Shown one piece after another: positions 45,385-52,433 of a DNA stretch of 55,091 nucleotides. Every line of letters starts with the position of its first letter. The stretch's first letter is position 1. The position numbers were made by a program, and so were the translations under genes. The stretch spans positions 1 to 55,091 of the forward strand of contig JAFALK010000014.1 in the NCBI GenBank assembly GCA_019234295.1. Reading direction: 5' to 3'. The notes below the pieces were generated by a model. That model worked only from the letters and a program-made list of their open reading frames with translations, ran no database searches and was not told the origin of the DNA. This DNA is from Roseateles sp. (GTDB lineage: Bacteria; Pseudomonadota; Gammaproteobacteria; Burkholderiales; Burkholderiaceae_C).

Positions 45385-45911
45385 ATGCTCCCGTGCGCCC
45401 CACTTGGCGTTTCATGCTGCGCGACCCCGCGCATTGGATCGCGCTGGGATTCGGCAGTGGCCTCGCGCCCAAGGCGCCTGGCACCTTTGGCACGCTGTGG
45501 GCCTGGGCGGTGTATGCCGCACTGAGCTTTGGCTTCGGCGCCTTGCCCTGGGGCTGGATCGTGCTGGTCGGGACCGCCATCGGCATCTGGGCCTGCACAG
45601 TCACGGCCCAGCACCTGAACACCCCCGACCCAGGCTCCATAGTCTGGGACGAGGTGCTCGCCTTCTGGCTGGTGCTCTGGCTGACGCCAACAATGTGGTG
45701 GATGCAGGCCATCGCCTTCGCCCTGTTCCGCTTCTTCGACGCCGCCAAGCCCGGCCCCGTCGGTTGGGCCGACCGGCTTTTCAAGACGGAGCGTGGCGCG
45801 CCCATCACCGTGCGCCAAGGCATCGGCATCCTGATCGACGACTTCGTCGCCGCCGGGTGTACGCTTGTGCCCATCTGGTTTTGGAATGCCTACGATGCTG
45901 TTCCCCGATGA
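45381..45911 (+). CDS. pgpA: Phosphatidylglycerophosphatase A
   Basis: PgpA removes phosphate from phosphatidylglycerophosphate to make phosphatidylglycerol. The 176-residue membrane protein has GFGSGLAPKAPGTFGTLWA near the start, DPGSIVWDEVLAFW with the conserved acidic residues, and FRFFDAAKPGPVGWAD, the family's cytoplasmic signature. About four membrane segments are seen. The ATG at 45381 overlaps the thiL stop. Its end overlaps the cinA-like gene by 17 bases. Confidence 0.94.
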   Translation: MNAPVRPTWRFMLRDPAHWIALGFGSGLAPKAPGTFGTLWAWAVYAALSFGFGALPWGWIVLVGTAIGIWACTVTAQHLNTPDPGSIVWDEVLAFWLVLWLTPTMWWMQAIAFALFRFFDAAKPGPVGWADRLFKTERGAPITVRQGIGILIDDFVAAGCTLVPIWFWNAYDAVPR

Positions 45912-46395
45912 GCATGAACTGATCCACCGGATTGCCTTGGCCCTGATCCGGCGCAAGGAGCGGCTGGGCACGGCCGAGTCCTGCACGGGCGGCCTGATCG
46001 CCGCGGCCTGCACCGAGCTGCCGGGTTCGAGCCAATGGTTCGAGCGTGGCGTGGTCAGCTACACGAACCAGGCCAAGACCGAGCTGCTGGGCGTGCCGCC
46101 GGGCCTGATCGAGACCTGTGGCGCCGTCAGCGGAGAGGTGGCCCAGCACATGGCGCGCGGCCTCATGGCGCATGCGCCGGTGGATTGGGCCGTGGCCGTC
46201 ACGGGCATTGCGGGTCCCACGGGTGGCAGCAGCGCCAAGCCGGTCGGCACGGTCTGGCTGGCGCTCGCGCACGACGGCAAGCTGCTGCGTGTGTGGCAGG
46301 AGTTCTTCGGCGGCGACCGGCACGAGGTGCGCATCGCCACGGTGCGCGCGGTGCTCAGCGCGCTGTGCGAGGCCGTGGAAGACCGCGACGCCTGA
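45895..46395 (+). CDS. pncC: CinA C-terminal type NMN amidohydrolase
   Basis: PncC deamidates nicotinamide mononucleotide in pyridine nucleotide recycling. The 166-residue protein is the stand-alone CinA C-terminal domain: GTAESCTGGLIAAACTELPG holds the catalytic Ser/Thr region, RGVVSYTNQAKTELLGV follows, and TGIAGPTGGSSAKPVGTVWLA is the last core motif. The start at 45895 (MLFPDE) is likely; ATG at 45886 is in frame as well. It is the third gene of thiL-pgpA-pncC. Confidence 0.92.
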   Translation: MLFPDEHELIHRIALALIRRKERLGTAESCTGGLIAAACTELPGSSQWFERGVVSYTNQAKTELLGVPPGLIETCGAVSGEVAQHMARGLMAHAPVDWAVAVTGIAGPTGGSSAKPVGTVWLALAHDGKLLRVWQEFFGGDRHEVRIATVRAVLSALCEAVEDRDA

Positions 46396-46420
46396 GCGTT
46401 TGAAGAGCGCCCGAGGCTGC

Positions 46421-48808
46421 TCAGGCGTCCAGCCTGGCGAAAATCGAGTCGGTCAGCGGCGTGCCATCGGGCAACTGCCAATCGCTGGCCCAGCTCAGCA
46501 GCTCTGAGGCCGGCATGGGCTTGGCCATGAAGTAGCCCTGTGCCTCATCGCAACCCAGGCGGGCCAGCAGCTGCCAGGCGCCCGAGGTCTCCACGCCCTC
46601 TGCCACGACGGAGAGGCCGAGGTTGTGGGCCAGCTCGATGGTGGAGCGCACGATCTTCGCGTCGTCGAGATCGCGCTCCATGCCCATGACGAAGCTCTTG
46701 TCGATCTTGAGTTCGTCCACCGGCAGGCGCTTCAGGTAGGCCAGCGAGGAGTAGCCAGTGCCGAAGTCGTCGATCGAGAGCTTGAAACCCATGTTCGAGA
46801 GCTGCTCCAGCGTGCTGAGCGCGCGCTGGGGGTCGTCCATGATGGCGCTCTCGGTGATCTCCAGGCACAGGCTGCCGGGGGGGAGTGCAAATTCACTGAC
46901 CAGGGCCTGAATCGCGCTCGGCAGGCCCGGGTCCATCAGGTCGCGCGTGGAGAGATTGACCGAGACCTTGAGCGGCATGTCACTCGCGTGGGCCGAGGCC
47001 AGGAAGCGCGCGGCCTCGGCGATCACCCAGCTGGTGAGCGTGCGGATGAAGCCGGTCTGCTCGGCAAAGGGGATGAAGGCCATGGGTGGCACCATGCCGC
47101 GCTGCGGATGCTGCCAGCGCACGAGGGCCTCTGCGCCAATCACGCGGCCCTCGGCTACGCCGATCTTGGGCTGCATGTACAGGCACAGCTCATTGCGCTC
47201 GATGGCCTGGCGCAGCTCCGACAGCAGGGACAGCGAGTCCTGGCTGCCCGCATCGAGCGCGCTGCTGTAGACGAGCTGGCCGCAGCGGCGCTGCTTGGCC
47301 GCATACATGGCCAGCTCGGCGCGGGCCAGCAATGCCCGGGCATCCTGCCCGTGCTGAGGCGCGAGCACGATGCCGATGCCGGCACCGAGGTCCACGGTCT
47401 GTGCCTCGATGCGCAGCGGGCGTTCGAAGTCGCGCAGGATCTCCTGCGCGGACTCGATGGCGCGGTCCTCGTCCGCGCCCTCGATCATCAGCGCGAATTC
47501 GTCGCCGGCCAGGCGTGCCAGCATGCGATGCGGCCCGCTGCACAGCGCCGAGAGCCGCTCGCCCACGCGCTGCAGCAGCGCGTCGCCGAACTCCTGGCCG
47601 AGCACGTCGTTGACATGCTTGAAGCGGTCCAAGTCCAGCATCAATACCGCCAGCGGCCGGCCGGCGGCACAACACTCCTCGAGCCGCGCGCGCAGTTGCG
47701 CGCCATTGGGCAGGCCGGTCAGTTCATCCCAGTAGGCCAGGCGGTCGACCTTGGCGGTCTGCGCGCGAATGCCTTTGCGCATGGCCTCAAAGGCATCGGC
47801 CAGATCGCCCACCTCGTCGCGCGAATGGCGCTGGACCGGCGTTGCGTAGTCGCCGCTGCCCAGTCGCGCGGCCGATTCGCTGAGCGACTTGATCGGCCCG
47901 CTGATGGCGCGCGCGAGCAGGACGCTGAGCAGGGCGAAGACCAGGACGCCGAGTGCCGTCAGCCCCAGCAGCGAGAGCTGGAGGTCGCGAAACGGTGCCA
48001 CTGCCGCATCGAAGGAGCGCAGCAGCACCACGCCGATCTGCGGCTCGCCGGCGCGGCCCAGCGGCACCAGGTGGCCGCGCCATTGCTCGCCTTGGATGTG
48101 GACCGCGAAGTTCTCGGGATCGGGCGGCACCTGCGCCGCGATCTGGGCCGAGTCCGCGGCCCCGAAGCGGCTGACGAGCGGCTGCCAGCCCGCCTCGCGC
48201 CGCACCACGATGGCCTGCAGCTCCGAGAGCGACTTCAGATCCTCCAGCAAGGAGGCGTCGAGCGCGAATCCCATCAGCACCCAGCCGCGCGGCGCCGGCG
48301 TGCGTACGGGCTGGGCCACGACCTGGTAGGGTTTGCCGTCGAGCTGCACGAGTTGCGCGTCGTCCGCGGCGCTGCCGTCCACGCGTTTCTTCAGCAGTTC
48401 CTGGAAGCGGCGCGCCTCGGGCCGCGTGGCCGCCACGAGGTTGAGCTCATTGTCGAAGTAGGCCACGACCGTAGCGCCGATGCGCTGGCCCTGGTTGGCC
48501 AGGGCATCCTGGATGGTCTCCATCGTGCCGGCCTCGGCCCTGGGCAGTGCGATGGTCTGCTTGAAGCCGTAGTCCTGGGCCAGCAGCGCGGCCGCATCGC
48601 GCCGCTTCTCGGCCTGCTGGGCCAGCAAGCGGTGGAAGACCTTCTCGCCCGTCTGCAGCTCGGCCGCGATGTCGTTGTTGGCATTGCGCGTGATCACGCG
48701 GTCGATCACCGCGAAGCTGGCCATCTGCACGACCAGCAGCAGGCTCAGGAACACGGCCACGATGCGGCCTTCGAGGCGGCGCACGTTCAAGAAGGCGGGC
48801 AGCTGCAT
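46421..48808 (-). CDS. Membrane GGDEF-EAL cyclic di-GMP protein
   Basis: A 795-residue bifunctional-type protein. A membrane segment at about 14-35, a periplasmic sensor domain (about 36-275) and a second segment (about 277-300) lead to a HAMP domain, then GGDEF and EAL domains. The cyclase signature reads AGDEF (434-438), a variant that is often active. The phosphodiesterase domain keeps Glu560 in GAEALVRW, ITESAI, IDDFGTGYSSL and KIDKSFV, so it should hydrolyse c-di-GMP. The start lies 15 bases after the truncated haemoglobin gene on the same strand, so both are probably co-transcribed. The periplasmic sensor could read the state of the exported globin or its ligand. Confidence 0.9.
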   Translation of the reverse strand: MQLPAFLNVRRLEGRIVAVFLSLLLVVQMASFAVIDRVITRNANNDIAAELQTGEKVFHRLLAQQAEKRRDAAALLAQDYGFKQTIALPRAEAGTMETIQDALANQGQRIGATVVAYFDNELNLVAATRPEARRFQELLKKRVDGSAADDAQLVQLDGKPYQVVAQPVRTPAPRGWVLMGFALDASLLEDLKSLSELQAIVVRREAGWQPLVSRFGAADSAQIAAQVPPDPENFAVHIQGEQWRGHLVPLGRAGEPQIGVVLLRSFDAAVAPFRDLQLSLLGLTALGVLVFALLSVLLARAISGPIKSLSESAARLGSGDYATPVQRHSRDEVGDLADAFEAMRKGIRAQTAKVDRLAYWDELTGLPNGAQLRARLEECCAAGRPLAVLMLDLDRFKHVNDVLGQEFGDALLQRVGERLSALCSGPHRMLARLAGDEFALMIEGADEDRAIESAQEILRDFERPLRIEAQTVDLGAGIGIVLAPQHGQDARALLARAELAMYAAKQRRCGQLVYSSALDAGSQDSLSLLSELRQAIERNELCLYMQPKIGVAEGRVIGAEALVRWQHPQRGMVPPMAFIPFAEQTGFIRTLTSWVIAEAARFLASAHASDMPLKVSVNLSTRDLMDPGLPSAIQALVSEFALPPGSLCLEITESAIMDDPQRALSTLEQLSNMGFKLSIDDFGTGYSSLAYLKRLPVDELKIDKSFVMGMERDLDDAKIVRSTIELAHNLGLSVVAEGVETSGAWQLLARLGCDEAQGYFMAKPMPASELLSWASDWQLPDGTPLTDSIFARLDA

Positions 48809-48823
48809 TGCGCTTGGCGTGGA

Positions 48824-49267
48824 TCAGCCGGCGGGAACGATGTCGCGCTTCATCGGTGCGAGCTGCTTGAGCAGCTCGTTCTTGGCGCCCGCGCTGACGC
48901 CTGCGGCGTCGAACTCCTCGCGCAGCATGTCCACGAGGGCGTCGAACTCGCTGGCACGAATATTCAGGCTCTGGTGCGCCCGGGCCATGGTCTCGCCTTC
49001 ATACTTGCAGCCGCCGCCCGAGATTGAGCAGATCTGCTGGACGATGCTGGCCTCCACCGTCGCGAGCTTCACGCCGTCGAAGCTGCGCTGGGTGCGCGGG
49101 TCATGCGCCGCGCGCTCGATAGTGCGCGTGATCACCTTGCTCACCGTGGGCTCGCCTCCAAGCCGGGCGTAGAGCGTGCTGTCGTCGGGCGGCGCTGCGC
49201 CAGCCGCCAGACAGATGCATGCAGCCAACACCGGCAAGCAGACGCTGCGCATTCGTTGCATTTCCAT
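48824..49267 (-). CDS. Exported group 1 truncated haemoglobin
   Basis: A 147-residue protein with an N-terminal signal sequence ending in AAGAAP (or a lipobox LAAC at 14-17). The mature domain is a 2-on-2 globin: LYARLGGEPTVSKVI at the start, RSFDGV, the QICSISGGGCKYEGETM stretch, and proximal His98 in MARAHQSLNI. Group 1 globins bind oxygen or nitric oxide, and an exported form is unusual. Cys80 and Cys87 could form a disulfide in the periplasm. AGGAG lies before the ATG at 49267; the longer open frame to 49540 runs into the divergent gene. It is coupled to the GGDEF-EAL gene. Confidence 0.88.
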   Translation of the reverse strand: MEMQRMRSVCLPVLAACICLAAGAAPPDDSTLYARLGGEPTVSKVITRTIERAAHDPRTQRSFDGVKLATVEASIVQQICSISGGGCKYEGETMARAHQSLNIRASEFDALVDMLREEFDAAGVSAGAKNELLKQLAPMKRDIVPAG

Positions 49268-49296
49268 CGAATCTCCTCGCGGCGTGGGATACCGAG

Positions 49297-49314
49297 CCGG
49301 TCGGCACGGACCGG
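49297..49314. promoter_or_regulatory. Inverted repeat in the globin/DUF3034 divergent promoter region
   Basis: CCGGTC and GACCGG form a perfect 6-bp repeat with a six-base centre, 30-80 bases from either start codon. It is a good candidate operator for joint control of both transcripts. Confidence 0.4.
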
Positions 49315-49329
49315 TCAGCACAGAATGGA

Positions 49330-49346
49330 CCACCACATGGTAGTGG
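49330..49346. promoter_or_regulatory. Second palindrome in the same divergent region
   Basis: CCAC and GTGG with near-symmetric inner bases around a short centre. It is an imperfect palindrome, 49 bases before the DUF3034 start. Confidence 0.25.
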
Positions 49347-49394
49347 CCGACTGTAGCGCCGCGCCTGCTCGTGACTCGGAAAAAGGCCGACAAC

Positions 49395-50267
49395 ATGTCT
49401 TTCAATGTGCGCTTGATTTCTCGCTCAGCCCTGGGAGTCTGGGCGGCGCTGTTGTGCGCAAGCCAAAGCTTCGCCGGGGACCGCGTGCTGGCCGCCTCGG
49501 GCGTGAGCCAGGTCGAGGGTGCGGCTGGCGGCGGCCTCACGCCCTGGGCCGTGATCGGCGGTGAGGGCAGCCGCGATCAGATCGGCGCCTCGGTCTACGC
49601 CACTCACCTGCGCACGCGCGGCGGCTACGAGCTCGACGCGCATGGCGTGGCGCTGGGCCTCTACGACACCGTAGAACTCTCGGCTGCGCAGTGGCGTTTC
49701 GGCCTCTCAGACACCGTGCCCGGCGCCAGCCTCAAAATGGACGTGCTGGGCCTGAAATGGCGCGTATTCGGCGATGCCGTCTTCGACGCCGATACGCCCT
49801 GGCCGCAGATCTCCGTCGGCGCGCAGTACAAGCACAACCGCGACATGTTCGTGCCGAATCTGCTCGGTGCCAAGCATCAAGACGAGATCGATCCCTATGT
49901 GGCCGCCACCAAGCTGTGGTTCGGTGCCGCCTGCGGCTTCAACCTCTTGACCAACCTGACGCTGCGCGCCACCCGGGCCAACCAGATGGGCCTGCTGGGC
50001 TTCGGCGGAGACCGCCACGACAGCCGGCGCATCGAGCCCGAGGCCAGCATTGCCGTGCTGCCGCGCGACGCTCTCGCCATCGGCGTTGAGTACCGGGCCA
50101 AGCCCAGCAATCTGAGCGCTGCGCCTGAAACCCGCGCGGCCGACCTCTTCGTCGCCTGGTGGCCCATGCGCCATCTCAGCGTGACGGTCGCCTGGGTGGA
50201 CCTGGGCCAGATCGCGAACAAGACATCGCAGCGCAGCAGCTACGTCTCGGTGCAGGCGCAGTTCTAG
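49395..50267 (+). CDS. DUF3034 family outer-membrane-like protein
   Basis: A 290-residue exported protein. A signal peptide (1 to about 28, ending SFAG) precedes a domain of alternating hydrophobic strands that ends in YVSVQAQF, with terminal Phe, as in outer-membrane beta-barrels. GGGLTPWAVIGG, ASVYATHLRTRGGYELDAHG and FFVAWWPMRHLS-like strands fit my memory of DUF3034. No function is established. It is divergent from the globin gene and converges with the cupredoxin-like gene, sharing a CTAG at the stops. It may be a porin or an anchor for this block. Confidence 0.82.
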   Translation: MSFNVRLISRSALGVWAALLCASQSFAGDRVLAASGVSQVEGAAGGGLTPWAVIGGEGSRDQIGASVYATHLRTRGGYELDAHGVALGLYDTVELSAAQWRFGLSDTVPGASLKMDVLGLKWRVFGDAVFDADTPWPQISVGAQYKHNRDMFVPNLLGAKHQDEIDPYVAATKLWFGAACGFNLLTNLTLRATRANQMGLLGFGGDRHDSRRIEPEASIAVLPRDALAIGVEYRAKPSNLSAAPETRAADLFVAWWPMRHLSVTVAWVDLGQIANKTSQRSSYVSVQAQF

Positions 50268-50845
50268 TCGCCGAGCGTCACGCTGGTCGTTCCACCTTCG
50301 TTGCCGACTGTCAGCGGGCGCGACTGCAACTGGTCGGTACGCAATGTGGCGTGCCACACCTGCAGCTCGTGGTCGCCGGGCGGCAGGTCGAGCGTGGCCT
50401 GGCCCTTGGCATCGGTGCGAGCGAACAGCGGCGTGTCCACCACGACGATGCGAGCGCTCATGCGGTCGTGGATGTTGCAGCCCAGGGTGGCCACTCCGGG
50501 CTTGTCGAAGGTCACCGGGGCGGCCGGCGTACCGGCGTAGAGCCTGATCTCGAAGGATTTGATCGGCGAGAAGGAGTAGACGTGGTGGCGCACCGTGTCG
50601 AAGTTCGGGAAGCTCACCGCCGTGCCGGTCTGCACCACGAGCAATTGGGGCGTGAACTGGCGGTCGCGCTGGCCCATCTCGGCCTTGGCACTCGTCGTGT
50701 GACTGGGCTTGCCGCGCAGTTCCACTGCCACCACCGCATCGACCAGGGGCTGGCCGGCGGCGTTCTTCACCTGCACGGTCCAGGGCAGTGCCTGAGCCGC
50801 AAGGGCGGGGAGCAGCAGCAGTGCAAACAGGGCGGGCTTCTTCAT
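50264..50845 (-). CDS. Exported cupredoxin-like protein (methylamine-utilisation type)
   Basis: A 193-residue exported protein with a signal peptide cut near AQA (about 19). A cupredoxin domain keeps a complete type 1 copper set: a His in TVRHHVYSF (87-88), Cys123, His126 and Met129 in GCNIHDRM. A C-terminal beta-sandwich (about 140-193; GQATLDLPPGDHELQVWH) resembles a carboxypeptidase-regulatory-like domain. Such proteins are often named methylamine utilisation protein, but no mau genes are here. It should carry electrons or copper in the periplasm. Its last base pairs overlap DUF3034; holA ends 20 bases upstream. Confidence 0.85.
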   Translation of the reverse strand: MKKPALFALLLLPALAAQALPWTVQVKNAAGQPLVDAVVAVELRGKPSHTTSAKAEMGQRDRQFTPQLLVVQTGTAVSFPNFDTVRHHVYSFSPIKSFEIRLYAGTPAAPVTFDKPGVATLGCNIHDRMSARIVVVDTPLFARTDAKGQATLDLPPGDHELQVWHATLRTDQLQSRPLTVGNEGGTTSVTLGD

Positions 50846-50865
50846 TGCGGGCCTGTCCTCAGGGT

Positions 50866-51942
50866 TCACAGGGCGCTCAGACTGTAGCGCGGTGCACGCG
50901 GGCCGGCGACGGTCTGGGCCAGCATCAGTGCGAGCTTGCGCAGGCCCATCCAGGGCTCGGCGGGCCAGTCGGGGTGGCGCAGGCCTTTGACGAGACCGTC
51001 GCAAATCTGTGCTGCCTGCACGAGGGGCGTGAGTGCACCGGCGCTCAGCGTCGGCGCCACGCGCTCAAAGATTTTTTCCTTGGCACCCCAGACGCGCGCC
51101 TCGCGCAAGGCCAGGGGCAGCGGCTTGCCGGCATCGAGCGCCTCGCGCACACGGGCCAGGGCGCGGATGTCTTCGGCCAAGGTCCAGTGCACCAGGACGG
51201 CGGCTTCGCCTTCGGCCTCCAGGCCGTCGAGCATGCGCAGGGCGCGGGCGAGCTGGCTGGCCAGCACGGCCTCGCTGAGCTTGAAGACGTCGAAGCGGGC
51301 CACGTCGAGCACGGCGGCCTCGATCTGCTCGAAGCTCAGCACGCCGGCCGGGTGCAGCAGGGCGAGCTTTTGCAGCTCCTGGTGCGCGGCGAGCAGATTG
51401 CCTTCTACGCGATCGGCGAAGAAGTCCAGCGTGCGCTGGCCGGCTTCGCCGTCTTCCACGCGCTGTTGCTGGCGGGCCAGGCGTTGGGCGATCCACTGGG
51501 GCAGGGCGCGGCGCTCGATGGGGTCCACGCGCACGGTGACGCCGTGCTGGTCCAGGGCCTGGAACCAGGCGCTGGACATCTGCGTCTTGTCCAGGCGCGG
51601 CAGGGTGACCAGCGTAAGCACGTCGGGCGGCAGTCCGTCGCAATAGCGCTGCAAGGCCTCGGAGCCGTCCTTGCCGGGCTTGCCCGAGGGAATGCGGATC
51701 TCGATGAACTGGCGCTCGGCGAACAGGCTCATGGCCTGCGAGGCAGCGATCACCGCCGACCAGTCGAAGGCATTGCCGGCGACGGTGAAGACCTGCCGCT
51801 CGCCATAGCCGTCTGCCTTGGCGGCGACGCGAATGGCGTCGGCCGCCTCCTGGGCGAGCAGGGGCTCGTCGCCGAAGACGGTGTAGACGGGCCGCAGCCC
51901 TTTGGAGAGCTGGGAGCCGAGGGCGTCGGGGCGGATCAGCAT
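50866..51942 (-). CDS. holA: DNA polymerase III delta subunit
   Basis: HolA is the wrench of the clamp loader that opens the beta clamp. The 358-residue protein shows the family N-terminus LIRPDALGSQLSKGLRPVY, GDEPLLAQEAADAIR, and the central EGNLLAAHQELQKLALL motif in the lid domain. It lacks a functional Walker A, as expected for delta. The ATG at 51942 is one base after the lptE stop, giving the leuS-lptE-holA operon typical of proteobacteria. Confidence 0.94.
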   Translation of the reverse strand: MLIRPDALGSQLSKGLRPVYTVFGDEPLLAQEAADAIRVAAKADGYGERQVFTVAGNAFDWSAVIAASQAMSLFAERQFIEIRIPSGKPGKDGSEALQRYCDGLPPDVLTLVTLPRLDKTQMSSAWFQALDQHGVTVRVDPIERRALPQWIAQRLARQQQRVEDGEAGQRTLDFFADRVEGNLLAAHQELQKLALLHPAGVLSFEQIEAAVLDVARFDVFKLSEAVLASQLARALRMLDGLEAEGEAAVLVHWTLAEDIRALARVREALDAGKPLPLALREARVWGAKEKIFERVAPTLSAGALTPLVQAAQICDGLVKGLRHPDWPAEPWMGLRKLALMLAQTVAGPRAPRYSLSAL

Positions 51943-51943
51943 C

Positions 51944-52429
51944 TCAGCTGGGGTGGATGGCGGCGAGGCGGCGCAACAATTGATGGACAACGTCCGACTG
52001 CATGGCGCGGTACAGCGAGGCCTCTTCCTGCTCCTTGGCCAGGGCCTGGGTTTCGGTGAAGGTCATTTCGCGGGTGACCAGCACCTCGGCGCGCGGCAGC
52101 AGCAGCTCGCCATCGGGGCGGCGCAGCACGTAGTCCAGGTGCAGGCGCAACTCCCATTCGCGGACCTGGCCCGCGCTGGTGGTCACCACGGCCACGCGCT
52201 CGCGCTGGTCGCGCTGCGCCTCGATCACGACCTCGGCACGGTTAGCGTCCTCCAGGACCTGCACGTTGCTGCGGCCCAGCTGGCGGCGCAGCTCCGCTGC
52301 CAGCGGCGAGTTCGGCGTGAAGCCCGCCAAGCCGATGGTGCGCACATACAGCTCGGGCTCCTTGCGGAGCTGGAAACCGCAGCCGGACAGGGCGGCGAGG
52401 CCGAGGAGCAGGGCGCGGCGCTGGATCAT
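51944..52429 (-). CDS. lptE: LPS-assembly lipoprotein LptE
   Basis: LptE plugs the LptD barrel in the outer membrane. The 161-residue protein has a lipoprotein signal peptide with lipobox LSGC (Cys17), followed by GFQLRKEPEL, the conserved start of mature LptE. The rest is the small alpha/beta domain. ATG at 52429 is chosen since the signal peptide starts there. It lies four bases after leuS and one base before holA. Its partner lptD is 20 kb away in this window. Confidence 0.92.
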   Translation of the reverse strand: MIQRRALLLGLAALSGCGFQLRKEPELYVRTIGLAGFTPNSPLAAELRRQLGRSNVQVLEDANRAEVVIEAQRDQRERVAVVTTSAGQVREWELRLHLDYVLRRPDGELLLPRAEVLVTREMTFTETQALAKEQEEASLYRAMQSDVVHQLLRRLAAIHPS

Positions 52430-52433
52430 GGCT

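Noticed and set aside
50264..50845. Methylamine utilisation gene cluster
   Set aside because: Only the cupredoxin-like protein matches the name. No mauA, mauB or maturation genes are present.
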